From Plasticicumulans lactativorans (GTDB lineage: Bacteria > Pseudomonadota > Gammaproteobacteria > Competibacterales > Competibacteraceae), in contig NZ_SLWY01000016.1 of the NCBI RefSeq assembly GCF_004341245.1, positions 1-64,000 of the forward strand: a stretch of 64,000 nt of DNA, in the 5' to 3' direction. Shown piece by piece: positions 35,913 through 44,356 of the stretch. A program made the position numbers and the translations under genes. Below the pieces are notes generated by a model, which was not told the origin of the DNA, did not search any database, and saw only the letters and a list, made by a program, of their open reading frames with translations. Positions within the stretch are counted from its first letter, which is position 1. Each line of letters opens with the position of its first letter.

Positions 35913-38384
35913 ATGGATTCCGATTCCCGGCCCGCCTTGGCGATGCCGGAACTCATGTCGCATGACGATGACGGTGCCGAGTCGGCCGAACTGGCGGGCG
36001 AGCTCGATCAGCACTGGGCGCGCGTGCACGCCCGCGAGTTCGCGCTCGCCGAGCTGAAGGACTTCTGCTGCTTCACGACGGCGCTGCTCGACCTGTGCCG
36101 GCAGGGCAGTGCCGCAGCGGCCGCCGACCACGTCGCCGAGGTCGACCGCGTGTTGCGCGAGATCATCCAGGGCGCACGCGTGCCCGACGACGCGGTGCGC
36201 GCGCAGCTCGAAACCCTGATCGCCGGGGTGCGCGAGGCCTTCGCCACGGCCGCGGGCGGGGTGGCGCCGGCACCGCCGCCCGAGCGTAGCGCTGCCCGGC
36301 GCGCGGCGCCGCCGGTCGGCCGGGTGGCCGAGGCGCTGCGGCGCATCCACGTCATCGACACCGATCCGGCACAGAGCAAGTTCCTGGCCCTGCAGCTCGC
36401 CGGGCACGGCTTCGACACCGAGTCCTTCTCCGACTGGGCCGCGCTCGCGCAGGCGGTCGCGGTGGCGCCGCCGGCGGCGCTGGTGGCCGATCTCGATTCC
36501 GTTTCCGGCACGTTCACCGGTGCCGATCGTTTCGCCGAACTGCGCCGCAGCGGGCAGGCGCCGTTCCCGGTGGTGTTCCTGTCGGCGAGCCAGGAGGGCA
36601 AGGCGAAGCTGATCGCGCTGCGCGCCGGCGGCGCGGCGTACTTCGTCAAGCCGGTGAGCGTCGCCGACCTCGCCGCGCGCCTGCTCGAACTGCTCGATGC
36701 CTCCGAGCCCGAGCCCTACCGCGTGCTGATGGTCGACGACGACAAGGTGTTCCTCGAGCTGCAGTCGAGCCGCCTGCGTGCTGCCGGCTTCGCGGTGCGC
36801 ACGCTCGCCGACCCGATGGAGATCCTCGAAGCCGCGCAGGACTTCAACCCCGACGTGCTGATCGTCGACCTGTACATGCCGGAGGCCGACGGCAGCGAGG
36901 TCACCCGCCTGCTGCACGACGAGCGCGCGTTCATGAACCTGCCGATCATCCTGCTGTCGGGCGAGAGCGACCCGGAGGCCCAGGCGCGGGTGATCATGGC
37001 CGGGGCGGTCGACGTGATGGTCAAGCCGGCCGACCCTGCGCGCCTGCTCGAACGCGTACGCGCGCGCGCCGCGCAGTACCGGCGCCTGTCCACCCGCGTG
37101 CGCCGCACCGACCGCATCGATCCGGTCACCGGCATGCCGACCATCGCCCAGTTCACCGAGGCGCTGGAGGCGCGGCTCGCGCACCCGGACGATGCCGGCG
37201 GCGTGCTGAGCGCGCTGCTCTACGTGATCCTCGACGGCTACCTCGACTGGCGCCGGCGCCTCGATGCGGGACAGCTCGACGAGCTGCGCCTGCGCATCGC
37301 GCGGGGCGTCGCCGGCCACCTGCGGGCGCACGACATCGTCGGCTGGGACAATGCCGGGCGCCTGGTGATCGGCACGCACCAGCCCGACCTGGCGCAGCTG
37401 CAGGCGTTCGCGCGGGTGCTGGTGAGCGCGGTGGCGGGGCTCGACGTCACCGACCTCGGCGACGGTCCGGCGATCACCGCGAGCATCGGCGTATGCCGGG
37501 CCGACGTCGGCCCGGTGCACGGCCTGATCGGCGACGCCGCGCAGCTCGCCTCGGCGCAGCAGCGCGAGGGCGGCAACGGCGTGCGCCTGCAGCCGCAGCT
37601 GCTGGCGGCGCAGTCCTCGAACGCCGACGAGCAGCGGCGCTGGGTGCAGACCATCAACGACGCGGTGAAGGAGGGGCGGCTGTTCCTGGTGTTCCAGCCG
37701 ATCAGCAACCTCGTCGCCGAACGTTGCCAGCTGTTCGAGGTACTGCTGCGCATGCGCGACCCGGGCGGGCAGACGCTGCTGCCCGGCCAGTTCATGCCGA
37801 TCGCGGCGCGCCTCGGCCTCGACCGCCTGCTCGACCGCTGGGTGGTCAGCCGGGCCCTGCGCGGGCTCGATGCGCGCCAGCGCGACAACCCCGACACGGG
37901 CTTCTTCATCAAGCTGTCGGCGACCTCGGTGGCCGACCCGGCGTTTCCCGACTGGCTGCAGCAGATGCTCGCCAAGGTCGAGGTGCGCGCCGAAAGCTGC
38001 GTGTTCCAGATCACCGAGAGCACCCTGCTGGCGCAGCCGCGACGCGCGCGCGCGCTGCTGGAGGCGGTGCACGAGCGCCGGCAGCTCGGCGGCCTCGAAC
38101 ACTTCGGCGGTCGCCCGGAGGCCATGAGCCTGCTCGACGAGCTGCCGGTGGACTACGTCAAGCTGGATCGCTCGCTCACCCAGGGGCTGGGCGCCGACCC
38201 CGAACGCCAGGCGCGGGTGCGCGACGTCGCGCGGCAGATGCAGCAGCGCGGGATCAAGCTGATCGCGTCCTTCATCGAGGACGCCCAGTCGCTCGGCCTG
38301 CTCTGGCAGGCGGAGATCGACCTCGTCCAGGGCAACTTCGTGCAGCAGCCCGACGAGTTCATCCACTACGACCTGTCGCTGTGA
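35913..38384 (+). CDS. FimX-like protein: two receiver domains, degenerate GGDEF and degenerate EAL
   Basis: 823 residues. The N-terminal 140 are helical and acidic. Receiver 1 spans about 144-262. Receiver 2 (about 268-390) has the phospho-acceptor in VLIVDLYMP (near 318). The GGDEF region (about 395-580) has WDNAGR where GGDEF belongs, so no cyclase activity is expected. The EAL domain (588-823) has FEVLLRM for EALLR, FFIKLS for VNLS, LEHFGGRPEAM for DDFGTG and IASFIED for AEGVE. The end, LWQAEIDLVQGNFVQQPDEFIHYDLS, resembles the C-terminus of Pseudomonas FimX. It is probably a c-di-GMP receptor that tunes type IV pili. AGGAGA precedes ATG 35913. Confidence 0.82.
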   Translation: MDSDSRPALAMPELMSHDDDGAESAELAGELDQHWARVHAREFALAELKDFCCFTTALLDLCRQGSAAAAADHVAEVDRVLREIIQGARVPDDAVRAQLETLIAGVREAFATAAGGVAPAPPPERSAARRAAPPVGRVAEALRRIHVIDTDPAQSKFLALQLAGHGFDTESFSDWAALAQAVAVAPPAALVADLDSVSGTFTGADRFAELRRSGQAPFPVVFLSASQEGKAKLIALRAGGAAYFVKPVSVADLAARLLELLDASEPEPYRVLMVDDDKVFLELQSSRLRAAGFAVRTLADPMEILEAAQDFNPDVLIVDLYMPEADGSEVTRLLHDERAFMNLPIILLSGESDPEAQARVIMAGAVDVMVKPADPARLLERVRARAAQYRRLSTRVRRTDRIDPVTGMPTIAQFTEALEARLAHPDDAGGVLSALLYVILDGYLDWRRRLDAGQLDELRLRIARGVAGHLRAHDIVGWDNAGRLVIGTHQPDLAQLQAFARVLVSAVAGLDVTDLGDGPAITASIGVCRADVGPVHGLIGDAAQLASAQQREGGNGVRLQPQLLAAQSSNADEQRRWVQTINDAVKEGRLFLVFQPISNLVAERCQLFEVLLRMRDPGGQTLLPGQFMPIAARLGLDRLLDRWVVSRALRGLDARQRDNPDTGFFIKLSATSVADPAFPDWLQQMLAKVEVRAESCVFQITESTLLAQPRRARALLEAVHERRQLGGLEHFGGRPEAMSLLDELPVDYVKLDRSLTQGLGADPERQARVRDVARQMQQRGIKLIASFIEDAQSLGLLWQAEIDLVQGNFVQQPDEFIHYDLSL

Positions 38385-38411
38385 CGCCGCGGGCGTCGCC
38401 CGCCCGGCGGT

Positions 38412-39173
38412 TCAGGATGTGGCGAGGCCGGCGAGCAGGTCGTCGAGCGTGGCGTCGAGCAGGGCGAGGTCGGATTCGCGCGCCAGGCGATGGTCGCCGT
38501 CCTTGATCAGCGTGAGGCGCACGTCGGCATCGCCAAGGCGTTCGAGCAGCCGCAGGCTGGTCTGCCAGGGCACGTCGGCGTCGGCCATGCCGTGCAGCAG
38601 CCGCACCGGGATGCCGAGCGTCAGCGGTGCGCGCAGCAGCAGGTGCCGGCGCCCTTCCGCGAGCAGCGTGCGGGTGATGCGGTACGGTCCGTCGTCATAG
38701 GCGGACGGCCGCTCGATCACGCCTTCCGCCAGCAGGCGCGCGCGCTCGGCGTCGCTGAGCCCGGCCTGGATCAGGTCCTCGACGAAATCGGGCGCGGCGG
38801 CGATGCCGACCAGGCCGACGATGCGCGCGGCGCGCGCGCGCGCCGCCAGCAGCGCCAGCCAGCCGCCCATCGACGACCCCACGAGGACCTGCGGCCCCGT
38901 CGTCAGCGCATCGATGACGGCGACCGCGTCGGCCGCCCAGCGGCCGATGGTGCCGTCCTCGAAGCGCCCGCTCGAGGCGCCGTGCCCGCGGTAGTCGAAG
39001 CGCAGGAACGCCCGGCCGGCGGCGCGGCAGCGGGCTTCCAGGTGGCACGCCTTGGTGCCGCCCATGTCGGAGTGGAAGCCGCCGAGAAACACCACGCCCG
39101 GCGCGCGACCGGGGCTGCGGTGGTAGGCGAGCCACTGGTCATCGGCCAGCGGCAGGCGATCCGGGGTTTCCAC
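38412..39173 (-). CDS. Alpha/beta-hydrolase
   Basis: 253 residues from a GTG only 4 bases downstream of the ptsI stop. Motifs are FLGGFHSDMGGTKACHLEARC, FDYRGHGASSGRFEDGTIGRW, the nucleophile elbow VGSSMGGWLAL, and the acid/His pair in LLHGMADADVPWQTS and IKDGDHRLARE. The GGF-type oxyanion region and the DYRGHGxS motif resemble small esterases and thioesterases. The substrate is unknown. An N-terminal extension within ptsI is possible but lacks family sequence. It probably reads through from the pts genes. Confidence 0.8.
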   Translation of the reverse strand: METPDRLPLADDQWLAYHRSPGRAPGVVFLGGFHSDMGGTKACHLEARCRAAGRAFLRFDYRGHGASSGRFEDGTIGRWAADAVAVIDALTTGPQVLVGSSMGGWLALLAARARAARIVGLVGIAAAPDFVEDLIQAGLSDAERARLLAEGVIERPSAYDDGPYRITRTLLAEGRRHLLLRAPLTLGIPVRLLHGMADADVPWQTSLRLLERLGDADVRLTLIKDGDHRLARESDLALLDATLDDLLAGLATS

Positions 39174-39177
39174 GGAC

Positions 39178-40911
39178 TCAGGTGCCGGTGAGGTCGGCGA
39201 GCAGCTGCGCCTGCCGCTCCGGCTGCGCCGTGCGCAGGATGCGGTCAACCTGCTCGGCCAGCCGGGCCGCATCGGCGTCGAGCACCATGCGCTTGACCTC
39301 CAGCACGCTGTTGGGGTGCATGCTGAAGTGCGCGAGGCCGAGCCCGAGCAGCAGGCGCGTGTAGCGCGGATCGCCGGCCATCTCGCCGCACAGCGTGACC
39401 GGGATGCCGGCCTTGCGCCCGGCGCGGATCACCATGCTGATCAGCTGCAGCACGGCGGGGTGCAGGGGGTCGTAGAGGTAGTTGACCTCGTCGTCGATGC
39501 GGTCGATCGCCAGCGAGTACTGGATCAGGTCGTTGGTGCCGATCGAGAAGAAGTCGAGCTGGCGCGCGAACTGGCCGGCGCACACCGCGGCGGCCGGGAC
39601 CTCGATCATGCCGCCGACCGGCAGGTGTTCGTCGAAGGCCTGGCCGCGCGCGCGCAGCTCGCGCTTGGTCTCGTCCACCAGGCGCAGCACCTGGGCCACC
39701 TCGTGCGTGGTGGAGAGCATCGGGATCATCATCCGCACCTGGCCGAAGTGCGAGGCGCGCAGGATCGCCCGCAGTTGCGGGCGGAACAGGTCCTGGTCCT
39801 TCAGGCACAGCCGGATGCCGCGCAGGCCCAGCGCCGGGTTGGTCGCCACCGGCCCGCGGCGACCGCCGTCGACCTGCTTGTCGGCGCCGAGGTCGGCGGT
39901 GCGGATGGTGATCGGTCGCTCGCCGAGGGTGTTGATGACGTGCAGGTAGGAGGCGAGGTGCTCCTCTTCATCAGGCACGTCGGGGCGGTTCATGAACAGG
40001 AACTCGGTGCGGTACAGCCCGACGCCGTCGACGGCGACTTCCTTGGCCGCCGGGGCGTCCTCGGGGAGTTCGATGTTCGCGTGCAGGCCGATGCTGACGG
40101 CGTCGCGCGTCACCGCGGACTGGCGCTTGAGCTTGACGAGTTCGTGGCGGCTGCGCTGCTCGTCCTTCTGCCGCCGGCGGTAGTGGGCGAGGACACCGTC
40201 GTCGAGTTCGGCGAGCACCACGCCGAACTGGCCGTCGACGATGATCGGCTCGTCCTCGGCGAGCAGGCGGCGCGCGTGGCGCACGCCGACCACCGCCGGA
40301 ATGCCGAGGTTGCGCGCGAGGATCGCGGTGTGCGACAGCGGGCCGCCGTACTCGGTGACGAAGGCGGCGACACCCTGGTGCTGCATCACCAGGGTGTCGG
40401 CCGGGGTCAGGTCGTCGGCGACGATCACCCGTCCTTCGAGCCGGCTCGCCATCATGTCGACGTTGGGCTCGTCGGCGAGCAGGATGCCCTGGACGCGGCG
40501 TACCACGTGGTCGACGTCGTCCTTGCGCGCGCGCAGGTAGGGGTCGTCCATTTCCTCGAACACCTGGACGACGAGGTCGCGCTGCAGCTTCAGCGCCCAC
40601 TCGGCGTTGCAGCCCTGCAGCTGGATGGTGCGGATCGGGGCGTCGACCAGGGTGGGGTCGTCGAGCATCAGCAGGTGCGCGTCGATGAACGACGTGACCT
40701 CGGCCGGGACGCCGTGTGCGACGCGTTCGCGGATGTCGCGCAACTGCTGGCGTGCCTGCGCGAGTGCGGCCTCGAAGCGCGTGACTTCGTCGTCGATGAG
40801 CTTCGGCGGGATCGCGTACTCGGTCACCTCGGGCTGGTTGCGCACCAAATGGTAGGTGTTGCCGATCGCGCAACCGCGGGAGACGCCGATGCCATGCAGG
40901 CACGCTGGCAT
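39178..40911 (-). CDS. ptsI: Phosphoenolpyruvate-protein phosphotransferase, enzyme I
   Basis: 577 residues. The phospho-acceptor is H194 in GGPLSHTAILARNLGIPAVVG. The PEP-binding barrel has GLYRTEFLFMNR, LGADKQVD, NPALGLRGIRLCL and the catalytic Cys region VTLCGEMAGDP. Enzyme I transfers phosphate from PEP to HPr, whose gene lies 4 bp upstream. No sugar-specific EIIBC gene is present, so in this organism the chain is likely regulatory, ending on EIIA-Man and perhaps EIIA-Ntr. Confidence 0.95.
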   Translation of the reverse strand: MPACLHGIGVSRGCAIGNTYHLVRNQPEVTEYAIPPKLIDDEVTRFEAALAQARQQLRDIRERVAHGVPAEVTSFIDAHLLMLDDPTLVDAPIRTIQLQGCNAEWALKLQRDLVVQVFEEMDDPYLRARKDDVDHVVRRVQGILLADEPNVDMMASRLEGRVIVADDLTPADTLVMQHQGVAAFVTEYGGPLSHTAILARNLGIPAVVGVRHARRLLAEDEPIIVDGQFGVVLAELDDGVLAHYRRRQKDEQRSRHELVKLKRQSAVTRDAVSIGLHANIELPEDAPAAKEVAVDGVGLYRTEFLFMNRPDVPDEEEHLASYLHVINTLGERPITIRTADLGADKQVDGGRRGPVATNPALGLRGIRLCLKDQDLFRPQLRAILRASHFGQVRMMIPMLSTTHEVAQVLRLVDETKRELRARGQAFDEHLPVGGMIEVPAAAVCAGQFARQLDFFSIGTNDLIQYSLAIDRIDDEVNYLYDPLHPAVLQLISMVIRAGRKAGIPVTLCGEMAGDPRYTRLLLGLGLAHFSMHPNSVLEVKRMVLDADAARLAEQVDRILRTAQPERQAQLLADLTGT

Positions 40912-40915
40912 GGGG

Positions 40916-41185
40916 TCAGGTGTCCTCGCCGAAGCGCTGCGCCACCAGTTCCTCGAGCCGGTCGAGGGCGGTCTCGGCGTCGGGACCTTCGGCGCACAAC
41001 TGCAACTGCGAGCCCTTGGCCGCGGCGAGCATCATCACGCCCATGATGCTCTTGCCGTTGACCACGCGTTCGCCCTTCTTGATCTGGATGCGTGCGGCGA
41101 AGCTCGCTGCGAGGGTGACGAACTTGGCCGCGGCCCGGGCGTGCAGCCCCAGCTTGTTGATGATGGTGACTTCACGGGTAAGCAA
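40916..41185 (-). CDS. ptsH: Phosphocarrier protein HPr
   Basis: 89 residues. H15, the EI phosphorylation site, is in NKLGLHARAAAKF. S46, the HPr-kinase target, is in NGKSIMGVMML. Both are intact, in keeping with hprK in the same gene run. It relays phosphate from enzyme I to the EIIA proteins encoded upstream. Confidence 0.96.
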   Translation of the reverse strand: MLTREVTIINKLGLHARAAAKFVTLAASFAARIQIKKGERVVNGKSIMGVMMLAAAKGSQLQLCAEGPDAETALDRLEELVAQRFGEDT

Positions 41186-41196
41186 CGCTGCAGCCT

Positions 41197-41613
41197 CTAG
41201 TCGGAATGGTCGGGTGTTTCGGCCTCGTGGCCGAACATGAAGATGTTCTCCCGGCCGCCACTGACGGCCTTCTGGGCCAGTTCGATCAGGCTGAGCTGAC
41301 AGTAGTTCAGCGCGCGGATCATCATCGGCAGGTTGACGCCGGCGACCACGATCGTCTGGGGGGTGCCGAGCAGGCGGCTGGCGATGTTGCTCGGCGTCGA
41401 GCCGAAGACGTCGGTGAGGACCAGCACGCCGTCGCCGCTGTCGACTTCCGCGCGCTTGCGGCTGGCCTCGGCGAACATCGCGTCGGGGTCGCAGGAGTCG
41501 CTCACGCGCACCACCGCCGCGTTCAGCGGGCAGTGCGCGAAGGTCGTGGTGGCGGTGCCGAGCAGCTCGTCGCCGAGCCGGTTGTGGGTGATCAACAGTA
41601 AACCGACGCTCAT
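41197..41613 (-). CDS. PTS EIIA component, mannose (ManX) family
   Basis: 138 residues. The N-terminal LLLITHNRLGDELL carries the phospho-acceptor H10. VLVLTDVFGSTPSNIASRLL is the family signature around the active site. No EIIB, C or D partner is encoded in the window. In betaproteobacteria this lone EIIA is thought to be a regulatory output of the PTS. It lies 11 bp upstream of ptsH in the transcript and 31 bp downstream of rapZ. Confidence 0.92.
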   Translation of the reverse strand: MSVGLLLITHNRLGDELLGTATTTFAHCPLNAAVVRVSDSCDPDAMFAEASRKRAEVDSGDGVLVLTDVFGSTPSNIASRLLGTPQTIVVAGVNLPMMIRALNYCQLSLIELAQKAVSGGRENIFMFGHEAETPDHSD

Positions 41614-41644
41614 GACAACAGCTCGCTCATGGCAACTAAGGTGT

Positions 41645-42505
41645 TCACGGCAACTCCCGGTGGCGCGTGGCGACGTGACGCCGGCCGTCGCGGAAGTGGC
41701 GGGTGAGCCGCTCGACGAGGTACACCGAGCGGTGCTGGCCGCCGGTGCAGCCGACGGCCACCGTCAGATAGCTGCGGTTGCCGGCCTCGAAGGCCGGGAT
41801 CCAGGTTTCGAGGAAGCGCACCAGGTCGTTCAGCAGGCGCTCGACTGCGGCGTGCGCTTCGAGATAGGCGATCACGGCGGCGTCGCGGCCGGTGAGCTGG
41901 CGCAGCTCGGTCTGCCAGTGCGGGTTCGGCAGATGGCGCACGTCGAACACGAAGTCGGCGTCGTCCGGCAGCCCGTGCTTGAAGCCGAAGGATTCGAACA
42001 TCAGCGACATGCCGCCGCTGGCGTCGCCGTGCAGGCGCACCCGCACCAGCTCGCGCAACTCGTGGACGTTGGTGTGGCTGGTGTCGATCACCGTATCGGC
42101 GAGCGCGGCGATCGGTTCGAGCAGCGCGCGTTCGCGGTGGATGGCCTCGAGCAGCGGCATGCCGCTGTCGGCGCTCAGCGGGTGGCGGCGGCGGGTGTCG
42201 CTGAAGCGCTTGATCAGGGTGTCGTCATCGGCCAGCAGGAAGACGATCTCGATGTCGACGCCGTCCGCCCGCAGCGCGTCGATCACTTCCGGGAAGTGCG
42301 CCAGCTCGTCGCGGAAGTTGCGCGAGTCGATGCCGACCGCGGCGGTGTGGAAGCCCGGATGGGTGCGTCCGTGGATTTCGGCGACGAAGGGGTTCAGCAG
42401 CGCGAGCGGCAGGTTGTCGACGCAGTAGTCGTTGAGATCCTCGAGCGTGGCGAGCGCCACGCTCTTGCCCGAGCCGGACAGGCCGCTGACGATGATCAAC
42501 TTCAT
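41645..42505 (-). CDS. rapZ: RNase adapter protein RapZ
   Basis: 286 residues. The P-loop is IVSGLSGSGKSVAL, followed by YCVDNLPLALL and IVFLLADDDTLIKRFSDTRRRHPL. The C-terminal half has FESFGFKHGLPDDADFVFDVRHLPNPHW and VAVGCTGGQHRSVYLVERL, which are diagnostic. In E. coli RapZ senses glucosamine-6-phosphate and guides RNase E to the sRNA GlmZ. It sits in the usual rpoN-linked operon; its ATG overlaps the hprK stop by 4 bp. Confidence 0.95.
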   Translation of the reverse strand: MKLIIVSGLSGSGKSVALATLEDLNDYCVDNLPLALLNPFVAEIHGRTHPGFHTAAVGIDSRNFRDELAHFPEVIDALRADGVDIEIVFLLADDDTLIKRFSDTRRRHPLSADSGMPLLEAIHRERALLEPIAALADTVIDTSHTNVHELRELVRVRLHGDASGGMSLMFESFGFKHGLPDDADFVFDVRHLPNPHWQTELRQLTGRDAAVIAYLEAHAAVERLLNDLVRFLETWIPAFEAGNRSYLTVAVGCTGGQHRSVYLVERLTRHFRDGRRHVATRHRELP

Positions 42506-43449
42506 GACGGTCGGCCCGACATCTCGGCCTGCAGACGCTCCATCAGATCGTGATCGGCATTGTAGCCACCGAGGCGCAGGATGTGGTCGCGCACCGCGCA
42601 CTCCACCAGCACCGCCAGGTTGCGCCCGGGGGCGATCGGCAGGGTGATCTCGGGGATCGGCACGTCGAGGATGTGGCGGTTCTTGCGCGCGCCGTGCAGG
42701 CGCACCTCGGGCGCCAGCGCGGCGTCCTCCAGGCGCACCAGGTGCACGATCAGGCGCAGGCGCTTGTTCCGCTTGATCGCGCTGTCGCCGAACATGCGCC
42801 GGACGTTGAGGATGCCGAGGCCGCGGACCTCGAGGAAATTGCGCAGCGAATCCGGGCAGGTGCCCTCGATGACCTGCGGCGCCACGCGGGTCAGGCGCGG
42901 CGCGTCGTCGGCGATCAGCCGGTGGCCGCGGCTGATGAGTTCGAGCGCGAGTTCGCTTTTGCCGGTGCTCGAGTCGCCGGTGAGCATCACGCCGAGGCCG
43001 TAGACCTCCAGGAACACCCCGTGCAGCAGCGTCGAGCTCGCGTCGAGGCTGTGCTGGTAGTCGCTCAGGCAGTCGAGGACTTCGCTCGGGCTGGTCGCGG
43101 TGTGCCACAGCGGCGCGTGGCAGCTGTCGGCACACGCCTGCAGGTCGTTCAGCAGCGGGGTGTCGCCGCAGACGATGGTCGCGCCGAGCTCGGCGGCGAG
43201 CATGCGACCGATCAGGGCCCGGCGGGCGATCGGCTCGACTTCGGCGAGGAAACCCAGCTCCTCGCTGCCGAGCACCTGTACGCGCGGCGGCGTGACGAGG
43301 TTCATCAGCCCGCCGAGCGAGCGCGGCGGGATGTATTCCCCGGCCTGGCACACCAGCCGCGAGGCGCCGTCGCGTCCGCCCACCCAGTACAGCTGCAGCG
43401 GCCCCTGCAGGGCCTGGAACATCTCATCGGCCCGCAGCGCGGTGATCAT
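42502..43449 (-). CDS. hprK: HPr kinase/phosphorylase
   Basis: 315 residues. The P-loop is LTGDSSTGKSELALELISRGH. The HPrK family signature follows in FLEVRGLGILNVRRMFGD, with the C-terminal VPEITLPIAPGRNLAVLVE-type segment. It phosphorylates and dephosphorylates S46 of HPr. In proteobacteria without sugar PTS it adjusts flux through the regulatory chain. The start overlaps the ptsN stop by 4 bp, and the stop overlaps the rapZ start by 4 bp. Confidence 0.95.
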   Translation of the reverse strand: MITALRADEMFQALQGPLQLYWVGGRDGASRLVCQAGEYIPPRSLGGLMNLVTPPRVQVLGSEELGFLAEVEPIARRALIGRMLAAELGATIVCGDTPLLNDLQACADSCHAPLWHTATSPSEVLDCLSDYQHSLDASSTLLHGVFLEVYGLGVMLTGDSSTGKSELALELISRGHRLIADDAPRLTRVAPQVIEGTCPDSLRNFLEVRGLGILNVRRMFGDSAIKRNKRLRLIVHLVRLEDAALAPEVRLHGARKNRHILDVPIPEITLPIAPGRNLAVLVECAVRDHILRLGGYNADHDLMERLQAEMSGRPS

Positions 43450-43922
43450 GACGTGGTGGCGCGGGAGACCGCCGACCAGGCGGCGAGGCGCTGGTAGAGC
43501 GTGGCGTCGTCGGCGGCTTCGCGCAGCGACTGGCAGAAGGCGCGGTCGCTGAACATCTCCGCGAGGTGGGCGAGGATCTTCAGGTGCTCGTCGGTGAAAT
43601 GCTCGGGCACCAGCAGCGCGAAGACGAGATCGACCGGCTGCTGGTCGATGGCGTCGAAGTCGACGCCGCGCGCGAGTTTGACGAAGGCGCCGAGCGCCTG
43701 CTCGGCGCCGGGGATGCGGCCATGGGGCAGCGCCACCCCATGGCCGAGTCCGGTGCTGCCCAGCCGTTCCCGACCCACGAGGCTGTCGAAGATCTCGCGC
43801 GATCCGCAGCCCGAGCCTCCACTGGCGATCAGCTCGCTGACCAGGTCGAGCACGCGCTTCTTGCTCGCCACATCGGAACGGCAGACCACGCGCGCGGGGG
43901 CAATCAGGTCGGTGATGTTCAT
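43446..43922 (-). CDS. ptsN: Nitrogen-regulatory PTS EIIA component
   Basis: 158 residues. The phospho-acceptor H67 lies in TGLGHGVALPHGRIPG. The DFDAIDQQPVDLVFALLVPEH region and the helical C-terminus complete the EIIA-Ntr/Fru fold. It is the likely terminal phosphate acceptor that links PEP supply to nitrogen and potassium responses. It starts 8 bp after the hpf stop in the rpoN-hpf-ptsN order seen across proteobacteria. Confidence 0.95.
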   Translation of the reverse strand: MNITDLIAPARVVCRSDVASKKRVLDLVSELIASGGSGCGSREIFDSLVGRERLGSTGLGHGVALPHGRIPGAEQALGAFVKLARGVDFDAIDQQPVDLVFALLVPEHFTDEHLKILAHLAEMFSDRAFCQSLREAADDATLYQRLAAWSAVSRATTS

Positions 43923-43930
43923 GGGCCTGC

Positions 43931-44248
43931 TCAGGTGAACGAGCGCACCTTGTCGCTGCGGTGATGGTCGGTCAGCTTTTCCTTGTACTTCTTGATCTGC
44001 CGGTCGAGTTTGTCGGCCAGCACGTCGATGGCGGCATACATGTCGGCCTCGGTGGCATAGGCGTGGATGTCGCCGCCCGCGACGTGCACGGTCGCCTCCG
44101 CCTTCTGATCGAGCTTCTCGATGCTGAGGATCACGTGCGCGCTGGTGACGTTGTCGTAGTGGCGCTCGATGCGCCCGATCTTGTCCTGCACGTAATCGCG
44201 CAGTGGCTGCGTGATCTCAACGTGATGCCCGGTGAGGTTCATTTGCAT
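43931..44248 (-). CDS. hpf: Ribosome hibernation promoting factor (short form)
   Basis: 105 residues. The N-terminus MQMNLTGHHVEITQPLRDYVQDKIGRIERHYDNV and the EATVHVAGGDIHAYATEADMYAAIDVLADKLDRQIKKYKEKLTDH core match HPF/YhbH. It is the short form, without the C-terminal dimerisation domain, and binds the 30S subunit during stationary phase. It follows rpoN by 108 bp, and a strong hairpin lies in that gap. Confidence 0.94.
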   Translation of the reverse strand: MQMNLTGHHVEITQPLRDYVQDKIGRIERHYDNVTSAHVILSIEKLDQKAEATVHVAGGDIHAYATEADMYAAIDVLADKLDRQIKKYKEKLTDHHRSDKVRSFT

Positions 44249-44306
44249 GATTCGCTCCTCGAAGGAAAGATGGCCGGGGTCGCCGGGGACGGCGGCTCGG
44301 CCGCTG

Positions 44307-44326
44307 TCGGGGTCGTGCGACCCCGA
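44307..44326. repeat. Perfect hairpin between rpoN and hpf
   Basis: TCGGGGTCG (44307-44315) and CGACCCCGA (44318-44326) are perfect 9-bp arms. No T-tract follows on the transcribed minus strand. It could partially terminate transcription or act as an RNA processing site, setting hpf apart from rpoN. Confidence 0.45.
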
Positions 44327-44356
44327 GGTGAAGCTCCGCGCCGCGCATCGGCAGGC

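Noticed and set aside
35835-38366. An 843-codon minus-strand open frame opposite the FimX-like gene
   Set aside because: It has no recognisable domain, is fully antisense to a protein with receiver and EAL domains, and is rich in His, Gln and Arg as GC shadows are.
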